Positions 1 to 6,963 of a stretch of DNA of 64,000 nucleotides are shown here, one piece after another. This DNA is from Candidatus Aminicenantota bacterium. GTDB lineage: Bacteria > Acidobacteriota > Aminicenantia > JAMOAD01. The notes beneath the pieces are model-generated. The model was not told where the DNA came from. It searched no databases and worked only from the letters and a program-made list of their open reading frames with translations. The translations under genes and the position numbers were made by a program. Position 1 is the stretch's first letter, and each line of letters starts with the position of its first letter. Where the stretch lies: NCBI GenBank assembly GCA_027061995.1, contig JAMOUT010000002.1:5513-69512 (forward strand). Direction: 5' to 3'.

Positions 1-363
1 GAAGCAAGTTTGTTTTTTACTTTTTTCGGACTTGATGCAATCATAGATAAAAGAATGGATAAACTTAAAGTCCCCACCGTGGGAAATCCCGCAATGCATA
101 TGGCGAGCATATTGGGGATTATTCCGGGAATGTCCGCTATTGCAACGATGATGATGAAGAGAGAGATGGAAAAGCTTGATATACCCCCCGTCAGAGAGTT
201 TATAGAGATGATTCATGATGCGGGAGCAAAACTTTATGCGTGCAAAGCCACTGTTGATATGTTTCATTTAACTGAGAAAGATTTTTGCGAACAGGTTGAC
301 GGAGTTCTTACAGTGGGAGAATTTTATGAAATATCTGCGGGAGCTCAGATAATATACACATAA
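1..363 (+). CDS. DsrE/DsrF/DrsH-like family protein (partial, C-terminal part)
   Basis: The reading frame is open from the first base (EASLFFTFFGLDAI...), so the start lies outside the window; 120 residues are visible. The FFTFFGL segment, the Met-rich middle and the 'IEMIHDAGAKLYACKATVDMF' type region fit the DsrE/DsrF-like family, small sulfur-relay or 'peroxiredoxin-like' proteins. The single Cys in AKLYACKAT sits where many members carry their conserved Cys. The gene ends convergently with the Fe-S operon. The family call is fairly firm; the substrate is unknown. Confidence 0.75.
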   Translation, partial: EASLFFTFFGLDAIIDKRMDKLKVPTVGNPAMHMASILGIIPGMSAIATMMMKREMEKLDIPPVREFIEMIHDAGAKLYACKATVDMFHLTEKDFCEQVDGVLTVGEFYEISAGAQIIYT

Positions 364-374
364 TAGGAATAAAA

Positions 375-487
375 TTATTTTTTATCCCTTTCTATAATAA
401 GCTCCGCTACTTTTTGCCCGATAAAAGCATACCTTTGGATATGGTTATTTCATCAAGTTTCATGTTTTTCTCCTTTTGTTTGCTCAT
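375..487 (-). pseudogene. Possible frameshifted small gene downstream of nifU
   Basis: Immediately after the nifU stop there is an ATG (487) preceded by AGGAGG, and a second ATG (463, MKLDEITISK...) preceded by AAGGAG. This frame stops after about 26 codons at 407. Another frame of the same strand continues to a stop at 375 and reads YAFIGQKVAELIIERDKK, which looks far more protein-like. One indel near 430-450 would join the two into a protein of roughly 30-40 residues. It could be a decayed gene, a sequencing indel, or chance. No family recognised. Confidence 0.3.
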
Positions 488-488
488 C

Positions 489-875
489 TTATCCCTCCTT
501 TTTATCCTTTTTTTTAAAATAATCCTCAATAGCCGCTTTTATTCCTTCCTCAGCTAATAGAGAACAATGCATTTTAACGGTCGGAAGTCCGTCAAGAGCT
601 TCTGCAACCGCTTTATTTGTAATTTTCAGAGCTTCATCTATAGGTTTGTTCAATACCATTTGAGTAACTTTTGATGATGTGGCTATAGCTGCAACGCAAC
701 CGAAAGTTTTAAATTTTACATCAGTAAGTATTCCGTCTCTCACTTTAATATATATCCACATCATATCTCCGCATGTGGGATTACCCACTTGTCCTATTCC
801 GTCAGCATCTTTTATTTCACCCATATTTTTAGGGTTTCTAAACTCCTCAATAACTTTTTCACTATAATCAAGCAT
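489..875 (-). CDS. nifU: NifU/IscU-like Fe-S cluster scaffold protein
   Basis: A 128-residue protein matching the N-terminal scaffold domain of NifU/IscU. Three conserved cluster-ligand cysteines are visible: C35 in NPTCGD, C60 in FGCVAA and C104 in KMHCSLLA; D37 follows the first. This domain assembles 2Fe-2S or 4Fe-4S clusters from sulfur delivered by a cysteine desulfurase and passes them to apo-proteins. The length equals a stand-alone scaffold: there is no C-terminal Nfu domain or central 2Fe-2S domain. It is the distal gene of the minus-strand unit with nifS, nadA and an HMA permease, which fits joint Fe-S supply. Confidence 0.93.
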   Translation of the reverse strand: MLDYSEKVIEEFRNPKNMGEIKDADGIGQVGNPTCGDMMWIYIKVRDGILTDVKFKTFGCVAAIATSSKVTQMVLNKPIDEALKITNKAVAEALDGLPTVKMHCSLLAEEGIKAAIEDYFKKKDKKEG

Positions 876-900
876 TTTAACCTCCCATAAATATTGTTAA

Positions 901-2109
901 TTAATTCGGCTCCACTTCATATCCGGCTTTATTTATTGCGTTAACAATCATACGATAATCGGTATCACCGTCAACAAAAACCATCTTTGTCTTTAAATCT
1001 ATTACAACATCCGTAACACCATTCAATTTATTAATACTCTCTTTAATGGCATCAACGCAACCCATACATTGAAGCCCGGAGACTTTTAATTTAAACTTCA
1101 TTTTTTTCTCCTTTTTTGATTTTATTCTTATTTGAGGCAAAAAGATTATTAAAAGTAATAAAACCGATGAAAAAATCTTAATCCATACAGGGATGAATTT
1201 TCCCCCTCCGGAAAGTATGGAGCTATTATCACCGGCTATTCTCCATATATAATCAAAAATTAATCCTGAGGCGGTTGATATGATTACAATCATAAAAAGA
1301 TAGAGAGCGGCGAATTTTTTTCCGAGTTCTTTATATACGAAAGTTATTGTTACTGTATTCGTAGCGGGTCCTGCGATAAGAAAAGCGAGAGCGGCTCCGG
1401 GGTTAAGCCCTTTCCAAATCATGGCGGCTGCAATTGGAATTGAACCTGTGGCGCAAACATAGAGAGGTATGGAGATTAAAAGCATAATAGGGTAGGATAT
1501 CCAGGGATTTGAAAGATATCTCATGAAAAAATCCGATGGTATGATAGCAGTGATTGCTCCTCCGAGTAAAACACCGATTATAAGCCATTTTCCTATCTCT
1601 TTGGGAAGATAAAAGAAACCATAGTTAATAATCTCCAAAACTCCCCCTTTCTTCCCTTTTTTAGGTGCACTCGTTTCAATAATTTCCCCCTTATCTTTAA
1701 TAAACAAAGCGGAACCTCCGAGTAAAAGTCCTCCGATTAAAGCTGCAAGAGGTCTGAAAACAGCAAATAAAATTCCGAGAAAAGCATAAGTGGCAAAAAT
1801 GGAATCAATACCGGTTGTAGGAGTTGAAAAAAGAAAAGCGAGAACAGATGGTTTTTTTGCGCCATCCCGTTTTAAAGAAGCTGCTATCGGGATAACTCCG
1901 CATGAACAGACGGGTAAAGGAATACCGAATAAAACAGATTTGATAACCGATGAAATATTTCCTTTACCAAGATGTTTTACTATTAAATCTTTTCCTACAA
2001 ACACATGAAGAATACCGGCAAATAAAAATCCCAAAAAGAGAAAAGGGGAAACATCAAGAAGTAATAACCAAGATTCCTTTAAAATTTTTACTAAAATATT
2101 AAAAATCAT
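901..2109 (-). CDS. SO_0444/ArsP-type metal permease with C-terminal HMA domain
   Basis: A 402-residue polytopic membrane protein of the DUF318/ArsP-like permease family, with two hydrophobic halves and the CSCG motif (C68, C70) followed by GVIPIAASL. The last ~66 residues form a heavy-metal-associated domain with the metal-binding CMGC pair (C348, C351). This architecture is known from putative Cu/Zn (SO_0444-type) or organoarsenical efflux permeases; the HMA domain suggests capture of a soft metal from the cytoplasm. Its ATG overlaps the nadA stop (ATGA), so the two are translationally coupled. Removing thiophilic metals would protect Fe-S assembly, but that link is inferred. Confidence 0.85.
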   Translation of the reverse strand: MIFNILVKILKESWLLLLDVSPFLFLGFLFAGILHVFVGKDLIVKHLGKGNISSVIKSVLFGIPLPVCSCGVIPIAASLKRDGAKKPSVLAFLFSTPTTGIDSIFATYAFLGILFAVFRPLAALIGGLLLGGSALFIKDKGEIIETSAPKKGKKGGVLEIINYGFFYLPKEIGKWLIIGVLLGGAITAIIPSDFFMRYLSNPWISYPIMLLISIPLYVCATGSIPIAAAMIWKGLNPGAALAFLIAGPATNTVTITFVYKELGKKFAALYLFMIVIISTASGLIFDYIWRIAGDNSSILSGGGKFIPVWIKIFSSVLLLLIIFLPQIRIKSKKEKKMKFKLKVSGLQCMGCVDAIKESINKLNGVTDVVIDLKTKMVFVDGDTDYRMIVNAINKAGYEVEPN

Positions 2110-3005
2110 ATATTCACCATCCTTTCGAGAGAATTTCTTGCGGAATTTATAATACTTTCAGAAATAAAAATCTCATATCTTTCATTAAAAAGCGAATTAT
2201 ATATATCTTTTAAACTTGTTTTTTTCATATTAAAACAGAGCTTAGGTTCTCCGAGAGAATAAAAATCTTTCTCGGGATTCTCTTTATTGAGACGATATAT
2301 TAATCCTGATTCCGTTCCTATGATAAATCTTTTTTTATCGGATTCCGCAGCTCTTTTTAAAATTCCCGATGTTGACAAAACGAAGTCCGCTTCTTTTAAA
2401 ACTTCTGGTGGAGATTCCGGATGAATAAGAATCTCCGCATCAGGATATTTTTCTTTCATTCTTAAAACTTCATATTTATTAAATCTATTATGGACATAAC
2501 AAAATCCGTCATAAGGAATAATCTCCTTTTTCGTATGAAGAGAAACCCAATTGGCAAGATTTTTATCAGGTAAAAAAACCACTCTTTTTTGTTTTAAAGA
2601 GTTGACAATTTTGATTGCATTCGAAGATGTGCAGCAAATATCAACTACGGATTTTACTTTGGCATTTGTATTAACATAAGCTACGAAAGCGGCATCAGGA
2701 TACTCTTCTCTGAGTTTCCTTACATCATCCGATGATATTTGATCAGCCATAGGGCAGCCTGCATCTTTAACGGGGAGAAGAATTTTTTTATCGGGAGAGA
2801 GAATCTTAGCGGTTTCCGCCATAAATCTGACTCCTGCGAAAACTATAATTGAAGCGCCCGATTTTTTCGCTATCTTTGAAAGTTCAAGAGAATCTCCGAC
2901 AAAATCCGCAATTTCCTGAACTTCCGGTAATTGATAATTATGGGCGATTATTATAGCATTTTTATCCTTTTTTAATTTTGATAAGGTTTCTTTTGTGCTT
3001 TTCAT
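2106..3005 (-). CDS. nadA: Quinolinate synthase NadA
   Basis: Condenses iminoaspartate with dihydroxyacetone phosphate to quinolinate for NAD synthesis, using an oxygen-labile 4Fe-4S cluster. The three ligand cysteines are present at C84 (DAGCPMAD), C169 (GFCYVHNR) and C257 (PKLCFNM), spaced as in thermophilic NadA enzymes. The N-terminal IIAHNYQ signature is clear. I place the start at 3005: it forms ATGA with the nifS stop and is preceded by GGGGGA, whereas the ATG 12 bases upstream has no ribosome-binding site. No nadB or nadC lies in the window. Placement between nifS and nifU suggests the operon serves maturation of this cluster. Confidence 0.95.
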   Translation of the reverse strand: MKSTKETLSKLKKDKNAIIIAHNYQLPEVQEIADFVGDSLELSKIAKKSGASIIVFAGVRFMAETAKILSPDKKILLPVKDAGCPMADQISSDDVRKLREEYPDAAFVAYVNTNAKVKSVVDICCTSSNAIKIVNSLKQKRVVFLPDKNLANWVSLHTKKEIIPYDGFCYVHNRFNKYEVLRMKEKYPDAEILIHPESPPEVLKEADFVLSTSGILKRAAESDKKRFIIGTESGLIYRLNKENPEKDFYSLGEPKLCFNMKKTSLKDIYNSLFNERYEIFISESIINSARNSLERMVNI

Positions 3006-4165
3006 CTTTTCCCCCATAAAGGTGAGATTGATCTCAATTTTTCAACGATAGGAGGTAAAACTTCAATCACTTTATCAATATCTTTATAATTATTGTATTT
3101 CCCGAGACTAAACCTTAAACTTCCGTGGGCGTGTTCAATTGGCACTCCGACAGCAAGAAGAACATGGGAGGGGTCAAGTGAGCCTGATGCGCAGGCTGAA
3201 CCGGAGGAAACAGAGATTCCTTCAAAATCAAGAAAAGTTAACATCCCTTCACCCTCAATATATTTTATGGCTATATTAAGAGTATTATAAAGTCTATTTG
3301 AAGGATGCCCGTTTATAATTATTTCGGGAATCCTTTTTATAAGCTCATTCTCTAATTTATCCCTTAAAGGTTTGATTTTATCTTTTTCTTCTCCCATCTC
3401 TTCCATTGCAATCTCAGCTGCTTTTCCCGCACCAACGATTCCTGCAATATTTTCGGTTCCGGCTCTTTTACCTCTCTCCTGCATCCCCCCGTGTAAAAGA
3501 GACTCAATCCTAAGCATCTTCCTTATATAAAGAGCACCCACACCTTTCGGGCCGTAAAATTTATGAGCTGACAGTGAAAGAAGATCAACTCCCAAATCAT
3601 TTACATTAATTGGAATTTTACCGACAGCTTGAACAGCATCAGTATGAAAAATCACCCCTTTTTCTCTGGTTATTTCGGATATCTCTTTAATGGGTTCCAT
3701 AGTTCCTATCTCATTATTAGCATACATAATAGAGACAAGAATTGTGTCATCTCTTATGGTTTTTCTTACGGAATCAGGATTAACAATACCGTATCTGTCA
3801 ACAGGAAGGTATGTAACATCAAACCCTATTTTTTCCAAAAATTTACATGTATGCAGCACTGCATGATGCTCTATTGATGAAGTAATAAGGTGTTTTCCTT
3901 TTTTCATCAAAGAAAATGCGATTCCTTTTATAGCATGATTGTCAGACTCACTTCCGCCTCCCGTAAAAATTATCTCTTTCGGTGCGGCTCCGATAAGAGT
4001 TGCCAATTTCTCCCTTGAATCTTCTATTGCTTTTTTTGTTATTTTTGATTTTTGATAAAGAGAGGATGGATTATGAAACCTGTCGGATAAAAATGGTGCC
4101 ATAGCTTCCGTAACTCTCGGGTCAATAGGTGTGGTGGCATTATAATCAAGATATATCTCTCTCAT
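3002..4165 (-). CDS. nifS: Cysteine desulfurase (NifS/IscS family)
   Basis: A 387-residue PLP enzyme that takes sulfur from cysteine for Fe-S cluster assembly. The N-terminus MREIYLDYNATTPID is typical. The PLP lysine is K202 in SLSAHKFYGPKG, and the persulfide-forming cysteine is C325 in SGSACASGSLDPSHVL, the longer-loop group I (NifS/IscS) type. The start is preceded by ACGGAGG. It opens the run nifS-nadA-permease-nifU and lies downstream of an IscR-like regulator with its own strong promoter between. NifS versus IscS naming is by context only. Confidence 0.95.
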   Translation of the reverse strand: MREIYLDYNATTPIDPRVTEAMAPFLSDRFHNPSSLYQKSKITKKAIEDSREKLATLIGAAPKEIIFTGGGSESDNHAIKGIAFSLMKKGKHLITSSIEHHAVLHTCKFLEKIGFDVTYLPVDRYGIVNPDSVRKTIRDDTILVSIMYANNEIGTMEPIKEISEITREKGVIFHTDAVQAVGKIPINVNDLGVDLLSLSAHKFYGPKGVGALYIRKMLRIESLLHGGMQERGKRAGTENIAGIVGAGKAAEIAMEEMGEEKDKIKPLRDKLENELIKRIPEIIINGHPSNRLYNTLNIAIKYIEGEGMLTFLDFEGISVSSGSACASGSLDPSHVLLAVGVPIEHAHGSLRFSLGKYNNYKDIDKVIEVLPPIVEKLRSISPLWGKR

Positions 4166-4219
4166 TATAACCTCCGTATAAATTAATAATATGAATAATA
4201 TTTTTATTTTCCATGCTAA

Positions 4220-4248
4220 AATATAACTAATTTAATTATAATTGTCAA
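4220..4248 (-). promoter_or_regulatory. Sigma-70-type promoter of the nifS operon
   Basis: Minus strand: TTGACA (4248-4243), 17-base spacer, TATATT (4225-4220), about 55 bases before the nifS ATG. The first 12 bases, TTGACAATTATA, recur exactly in the promoter of the IscR-like gene (4760 downward). Shared sequence beyond the -35 box hints at a common operator, possibly for the Rrf2 protein. The promoter call is strong by sequence; the operator role is inference. Confidence 0.7.
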
Positions 4249-4333
4249 ACTGTTTTAAAAATTTTAATATTAGATTTATTATTAGAAATAATTTCCATTT
4301 GAATAATGAAATATTTGATATATAAAGGGTTCT

Positions 4334-4726
4334 TTAAAGGTTTGAAATATCTTTAACAGACCATTTGTCCAAATATTCCAAAAGAGTGTTTCTTAAACCA
4401 AGCCAAAATTTTCTCATTTTACAAATATTGCTGAAAGGGCAAACTTTTGGTTCTTCAAGGCAAGGAACAAGATCAAGAGTTTCATGTATATCAGCGATAT
4501 CTTTAATTGAAATATTGTTAGGATTTTTTAATAATTTATATCCCCCTTTTGCACCTCTAACACTTTTTATCAAACCTTTTTTCTCAAGATCATTTGCCAA
4601 GACTCTCAGATACATAGGGGATACATCAATCTCTTTTGCAATATCATTTGTGCTCATTATCTCTTTTTTTTCACTGAGAAGAACCAACATTCTCGCAGCA
4701 TATCTTAATTTTGTTGAAATTTTCAT
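4334..4726 (-). CDS. IscR-like Rrf2-family transcriptional regulator
   Basis: A 130-residue winged-helix protein of the Rrf2 family. Helix-turn-helix around residues 25-52 (STNDIAKEIDVSPMYLRVLAN), a wing with RGAKGGYKL (57-65), and three cysteines C89, C96 and C102 placed as the Fe-S ligands of IscR. IscR represses or activates Fe-S genes depending on cluster occupancy, which suits the downstream nifS-nadA-nifU unit. No ribosome-binding site precedes the ATG, and a promoter -10 box ends five bases before it, so the transcript may be leaderless. It probably regulates itself and the nifS promoter. Confidence 0.88.
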   Translation of the reverse strand: MKISTKLRYAARMLVLLSEKKEIMSTNDIAKEIDVSPMYLRVLANDLEKKGLIKSVRGAKGGYKLLKNPNNISIKDIADIHETLDLVPCLEEPKVCPFSNICKMRKFWLGLRNTLLEYLDKWSVKDISNL

Positions 4727-4731
4727 AAATA

Positions 4732-4760
4732 ATTATGATTAATATACTTATAATTGTCAA
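4732..4760 (-). promoter_or_regulatory. Promoter of the IscR-like gene, apparently leaderless
   Basis: Minus strand TTGACA (4760-4755), 17 bases, CATAAT (4737-4732). The ATG begins at 4726, only five bases after the -10 box, so the expected start of transcription falls on or next to the start codon. It shares TTGACAATTATA with the nifS promoter. An ACTT/AAGT pair flanks the element. Confidence 0.65.
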
Positions 4761-4801
4761 GTAATCTTGTTGTCTTTTAAAAAATTACTTGAAATTTGAA
4801 A

Positions 4802-5170
4802 TTATTTTATAATTTTTCCGAAAGGTAAAAGAGCGACTCTTGCAAGCTTGAAATGTTGCATACCGAAAGGGATTCCCACTATTGTAATTGAGAATAGGAT
4901 ACCCCAAAAAAAGTGGTGAATGGCTAACCATATCCCTCCGAGAATTATCCATAAAATATTCATTATTATCGATAAACATCCTGTTCCCGAGTCTACATTT
5001 ATTATCTCTTTTCCGAATGGCCATAATGCTATGTATGACATCTTGAAAATTTGAATGCCGAAAGGGATTCCTATTATCGTAAGACACATTAAAACACCTG
5101 AAATCATATAATGCAGGAAAAGAAAAAAACCTCCGAATACAACCCAAATAATGTTTCCTATTATTTTCAT
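4802..5170 (-). CDS. YccF-family inner membrane protein
   Basis: A 122-residue protein made of two copies of the YccF domain (DUF307). Each half has a hydrophobic stretch followed by the motif TI[IV]GIPFG (residues ~31-38 and ~96-103) and an F-K segment. The duplicated motif is diagnostic. Function is unknown; family members are predicted small inner-membrane proteins. The start is preceded by AAGGAG. It reads toward the IscR-like gene but has no functional link visible. Confidence 0.88.
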   Translation of the reverse strand: MKIIGNIIWVVFGGFFLFLHYMISGVLMCLTIIGIPFGIQIFKMSYIALWPFGKEIINVDSGTGCLSIIMNILWIILGGIWLAIHHFFWGILFSITIVGIPFGMQHFKLARVALLPFGKIIK

Positions 5171-5298
5171 TTTATCTCCTTAATATTGTTCATATATTAT
5201 AAACGAAAAAAAAATGATATTGTTCTAATTTAATATTTAAAAAGGAACTTTATTAATTAATTTTCGTTTGTATTATATATTAAATAGGAGGTTTAATT

Positions 5299-6045
5299 AT
5301 GAAAAACAAATTATTATTATTTATTTTATTGATTGTTGTATTAACGATTACAGTATTTTCCGCAAATTATGAGAAAAAGTTTTACAAGGAGGTCCCAATT
5401 GATTCCATCAAAAACTTTAAATTTCAAAATGTTAACGGACCGATTGTTATTGAACCCTCAAAAACGGGGAAGATTGTGGTCGATGCCATTATAAAGGGGA
5501 AAAACAAATATAATGTTGAAAAAACTAATATTGATATATCAAAAAGCTTTAAAACTCTTTCTGTTGAGGTGAATTTGCCTCATAAATCTAAAGTAAATGT
5601 CGCATTTTACCTTAAACTTCCCGAAACCTTAAATGTAAAAGTATCATCCGTAAATGGTAAGATAAGTTCCGAAGGAAATTACAAGTTCTTTTCATATACT
5701 ACCGTAAACGGAAGAATAATTGTAAATAATGACATTGGAGCAGGTAAAATAAAAACAGTCAACGGCAGTTCGGAAATACATACTACAAAAAGATTAACAG
5801 GTAATCTATATGTATCAACTGTAAACGGTAGTGTCCGGGTATATCTCGGCAGAGCTGATAATTTAAGTGTTGAAGCTAAAACCATAAATGGTTCGGTTAA
5901 AATAGAACATCCCGATTTAAAAGTTACAGGCAAAAAATCTTTTTTCCCGTTTTTTCCGGGAAAAGTAAAAGGGGAAGGGAAGAATCCCGAGTATAAATTA
6001 TCGGTTTCAACAATTAATGGTTCAATAAGAATTTTAAATGAATAG
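5299..6045 (+). CDS. Secreted DUF4097-type beta-helix/adhesin-like protein
   Basis: A 248-residue protein with a signal peptide or single N-terminal anchor (MKNKLLLFILLIVVLTITVFSA). The mature part carries seven spaced [VI]NG turns (VNGPIV, VNGKIS, VNGRII, VNGSSE, VNGSVR, INGSVK, INGSIR), the signature of DUF4097/'head GIN' putative adhesin repeats that fold as a right-handed beta structure. The start has a clear AGGAGG. It stands alone and ends in a palindromic terminator region. The role is unknown; an extracytoplasmic location is likely. Confidence 0.8.
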   Translation: MKNKLLLFILLIVVLTITVFSANYEKKFYKEVPIDSIKNFKFQNVNGPIVIEPSKTGKIVVDAIIKGKNKYNVEKTNIDISKSFKTLSVEVNLPHKSKVNVAFYLKLPETLNVKVSSVNGKISSEGNYKFFSYTTVNGRIIVNNDIGAGKIKTVNGSSEIHTTKRLTGNLYVSTVNGSVRVYLGRADNLSVEAKTINGSVKIEHPDLKVTGKKSFFPFFPGKVKGEGKNPEYKLSVSTINGSIRILNE

Positions 6046-6059
6046 AAAAAACTAAAAAA

Positions 6060-6119
6060 CTCGAAAGGATGTTTCGAGATTAAACTCCATGGATATAGGG
6101 GTGATTAATCACCCCTATA
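6060..6119. terminator. Tandem hairpins between convergent genes, including a 26-bp perfect palindrome
   Basis: Two dyads lie in the 85-base gap between the DUF4097 gene and the convergent TPR gene. The first is CTCGAAA-GGATG-TTTCGAG (6060-6078). The second is a perfect 26-bp palindrome at 6094-6119, centred on 6106/6107, with half-site TATAGGGGTGATT. Neither is followed by a good T-run, so a bidirectional terminator is likely but a protein-binding palindrome is not excluded. Confidence 0.55.
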
Positions 6120-6130
6120 CTCTAACAACT

Positions 6131-6787
6131 CTATTGTAAAGCCATTATTTGATTATTTGCGATTTTACCGAAAATTGAATAAGGATACTTTTCCTTAAGT
6201 TGCGTCCAAATTTTTCGAGCTGAATCAAACTCTCTTTTTGCTTCATAAGATTTTGCAATATAATATAAAATTATATCCCCCGGAAATTCGGTTTTATCGG
6301 TTAATTCATTTTGAATTTTTCCTCTGTAAAGATTTAAAATATCATCATATTTTTTCTTAGCATAATCTATCTGTATTTTTATTAATTGAGATTTTTTATA
6401 ATTGAAGTCTCCGTTACTTTTACTTATATTCTTAATTATTTTTTCAGCTTTATCATATTCCCCTTTTTCAAGATATTTTTCTGAGAGTGTTAAAAGTCCG
6501 TAAACGGGGAGTTTTCCTTTTTTTGAAAGATCTATTATTGTGGCGTAATCTTTATCCGAAAGATTATTTTTTTTCAAAAGAGTCATTATTTTGTTTAATA
6601 TTTTATTCTCTTTTTTTATCTTAATTGAATTATATGTTTGAGCACCTACGATTATTAATAAAATCATTAGAAGACCCATCCCGACATATATGGAAATTTT
6701 TTTGTGATCTTTAATAAAATCAATACCGCTTTTAAATACTTCCATAATTTGATCTTCTTTGATTTCGTGTCTCTCTTTGCTTTTCAT
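6131..6787 (-). CDS. Membrane-anchored tetratricopeptide protein (YfgM-like)
   Basis: About 218 residues from the ATG at 6787, which has AAAGGAG eight bases upstream; an ATG further upstream lacks such a site. A short cytoplasmic N-terminus is followed by one membrane helix (ISIYVGMGLLMILLIIVGA), then TPR-like helical pairs (YGLLTLSEKYLEKGEYDKAEKI..., ILYYIAKSYEAKREFDSARKIW...). This is the layout of YfgM/TPR_21 proteins, which support folding or assembly of envelope proteins. No BamB gene is adjacent, so the call rests on architecture only. Confidence 0.65.
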   Translation of the reverse strand: MKSKERHEIKEDQIMEVFKSGIDFIKDHKKISIYVGMGLLMILLIIVGAQTYNSIKIKKENKILNKIMTLLKKNNLSDKDYATIIDLSKKGKLPVYGLLTLSEKYLEKGEYDKAEKIIKNISKSNGDFNYKKSQLIKIQIDYAKKKYDDILNLYRGKIQNELTDKTEFPGDIILYYIAKSYEAKREFDSARKIWTQLKEKYPYSIFGKIANNQIMALQ

Positions 6788-6963
6788 TATCATATCTCCT
6801 TTAATTATTTCAAGAATCATATAATATCATTGTTTTACCCGCCTTTCAAGGAAATTAAAACTATTATATTGATGCGATTTTGTTCGGATTAAAAGTGCTA
6901 ATAAATTTTTTACCTTGATTTTTTAAAAAAAATATATATATTTTTAATATAGAGGCTAATTTG

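Noticed and set aside
4365-4742. Plus-strand frame antisense to the IscR-like gene
   Set aside because: The opposite strand has a clear Rrf2 protein with HTH and three Cys; this frame has no ribosome-binding site or family features.
4785-5147. Minus-strand frame of 120 codons overlapping the YccF gene
   Set aside because: It is in another frame of the same DNA; the YccF frame has duplicated family motifs and a proper ribosome-binding site.
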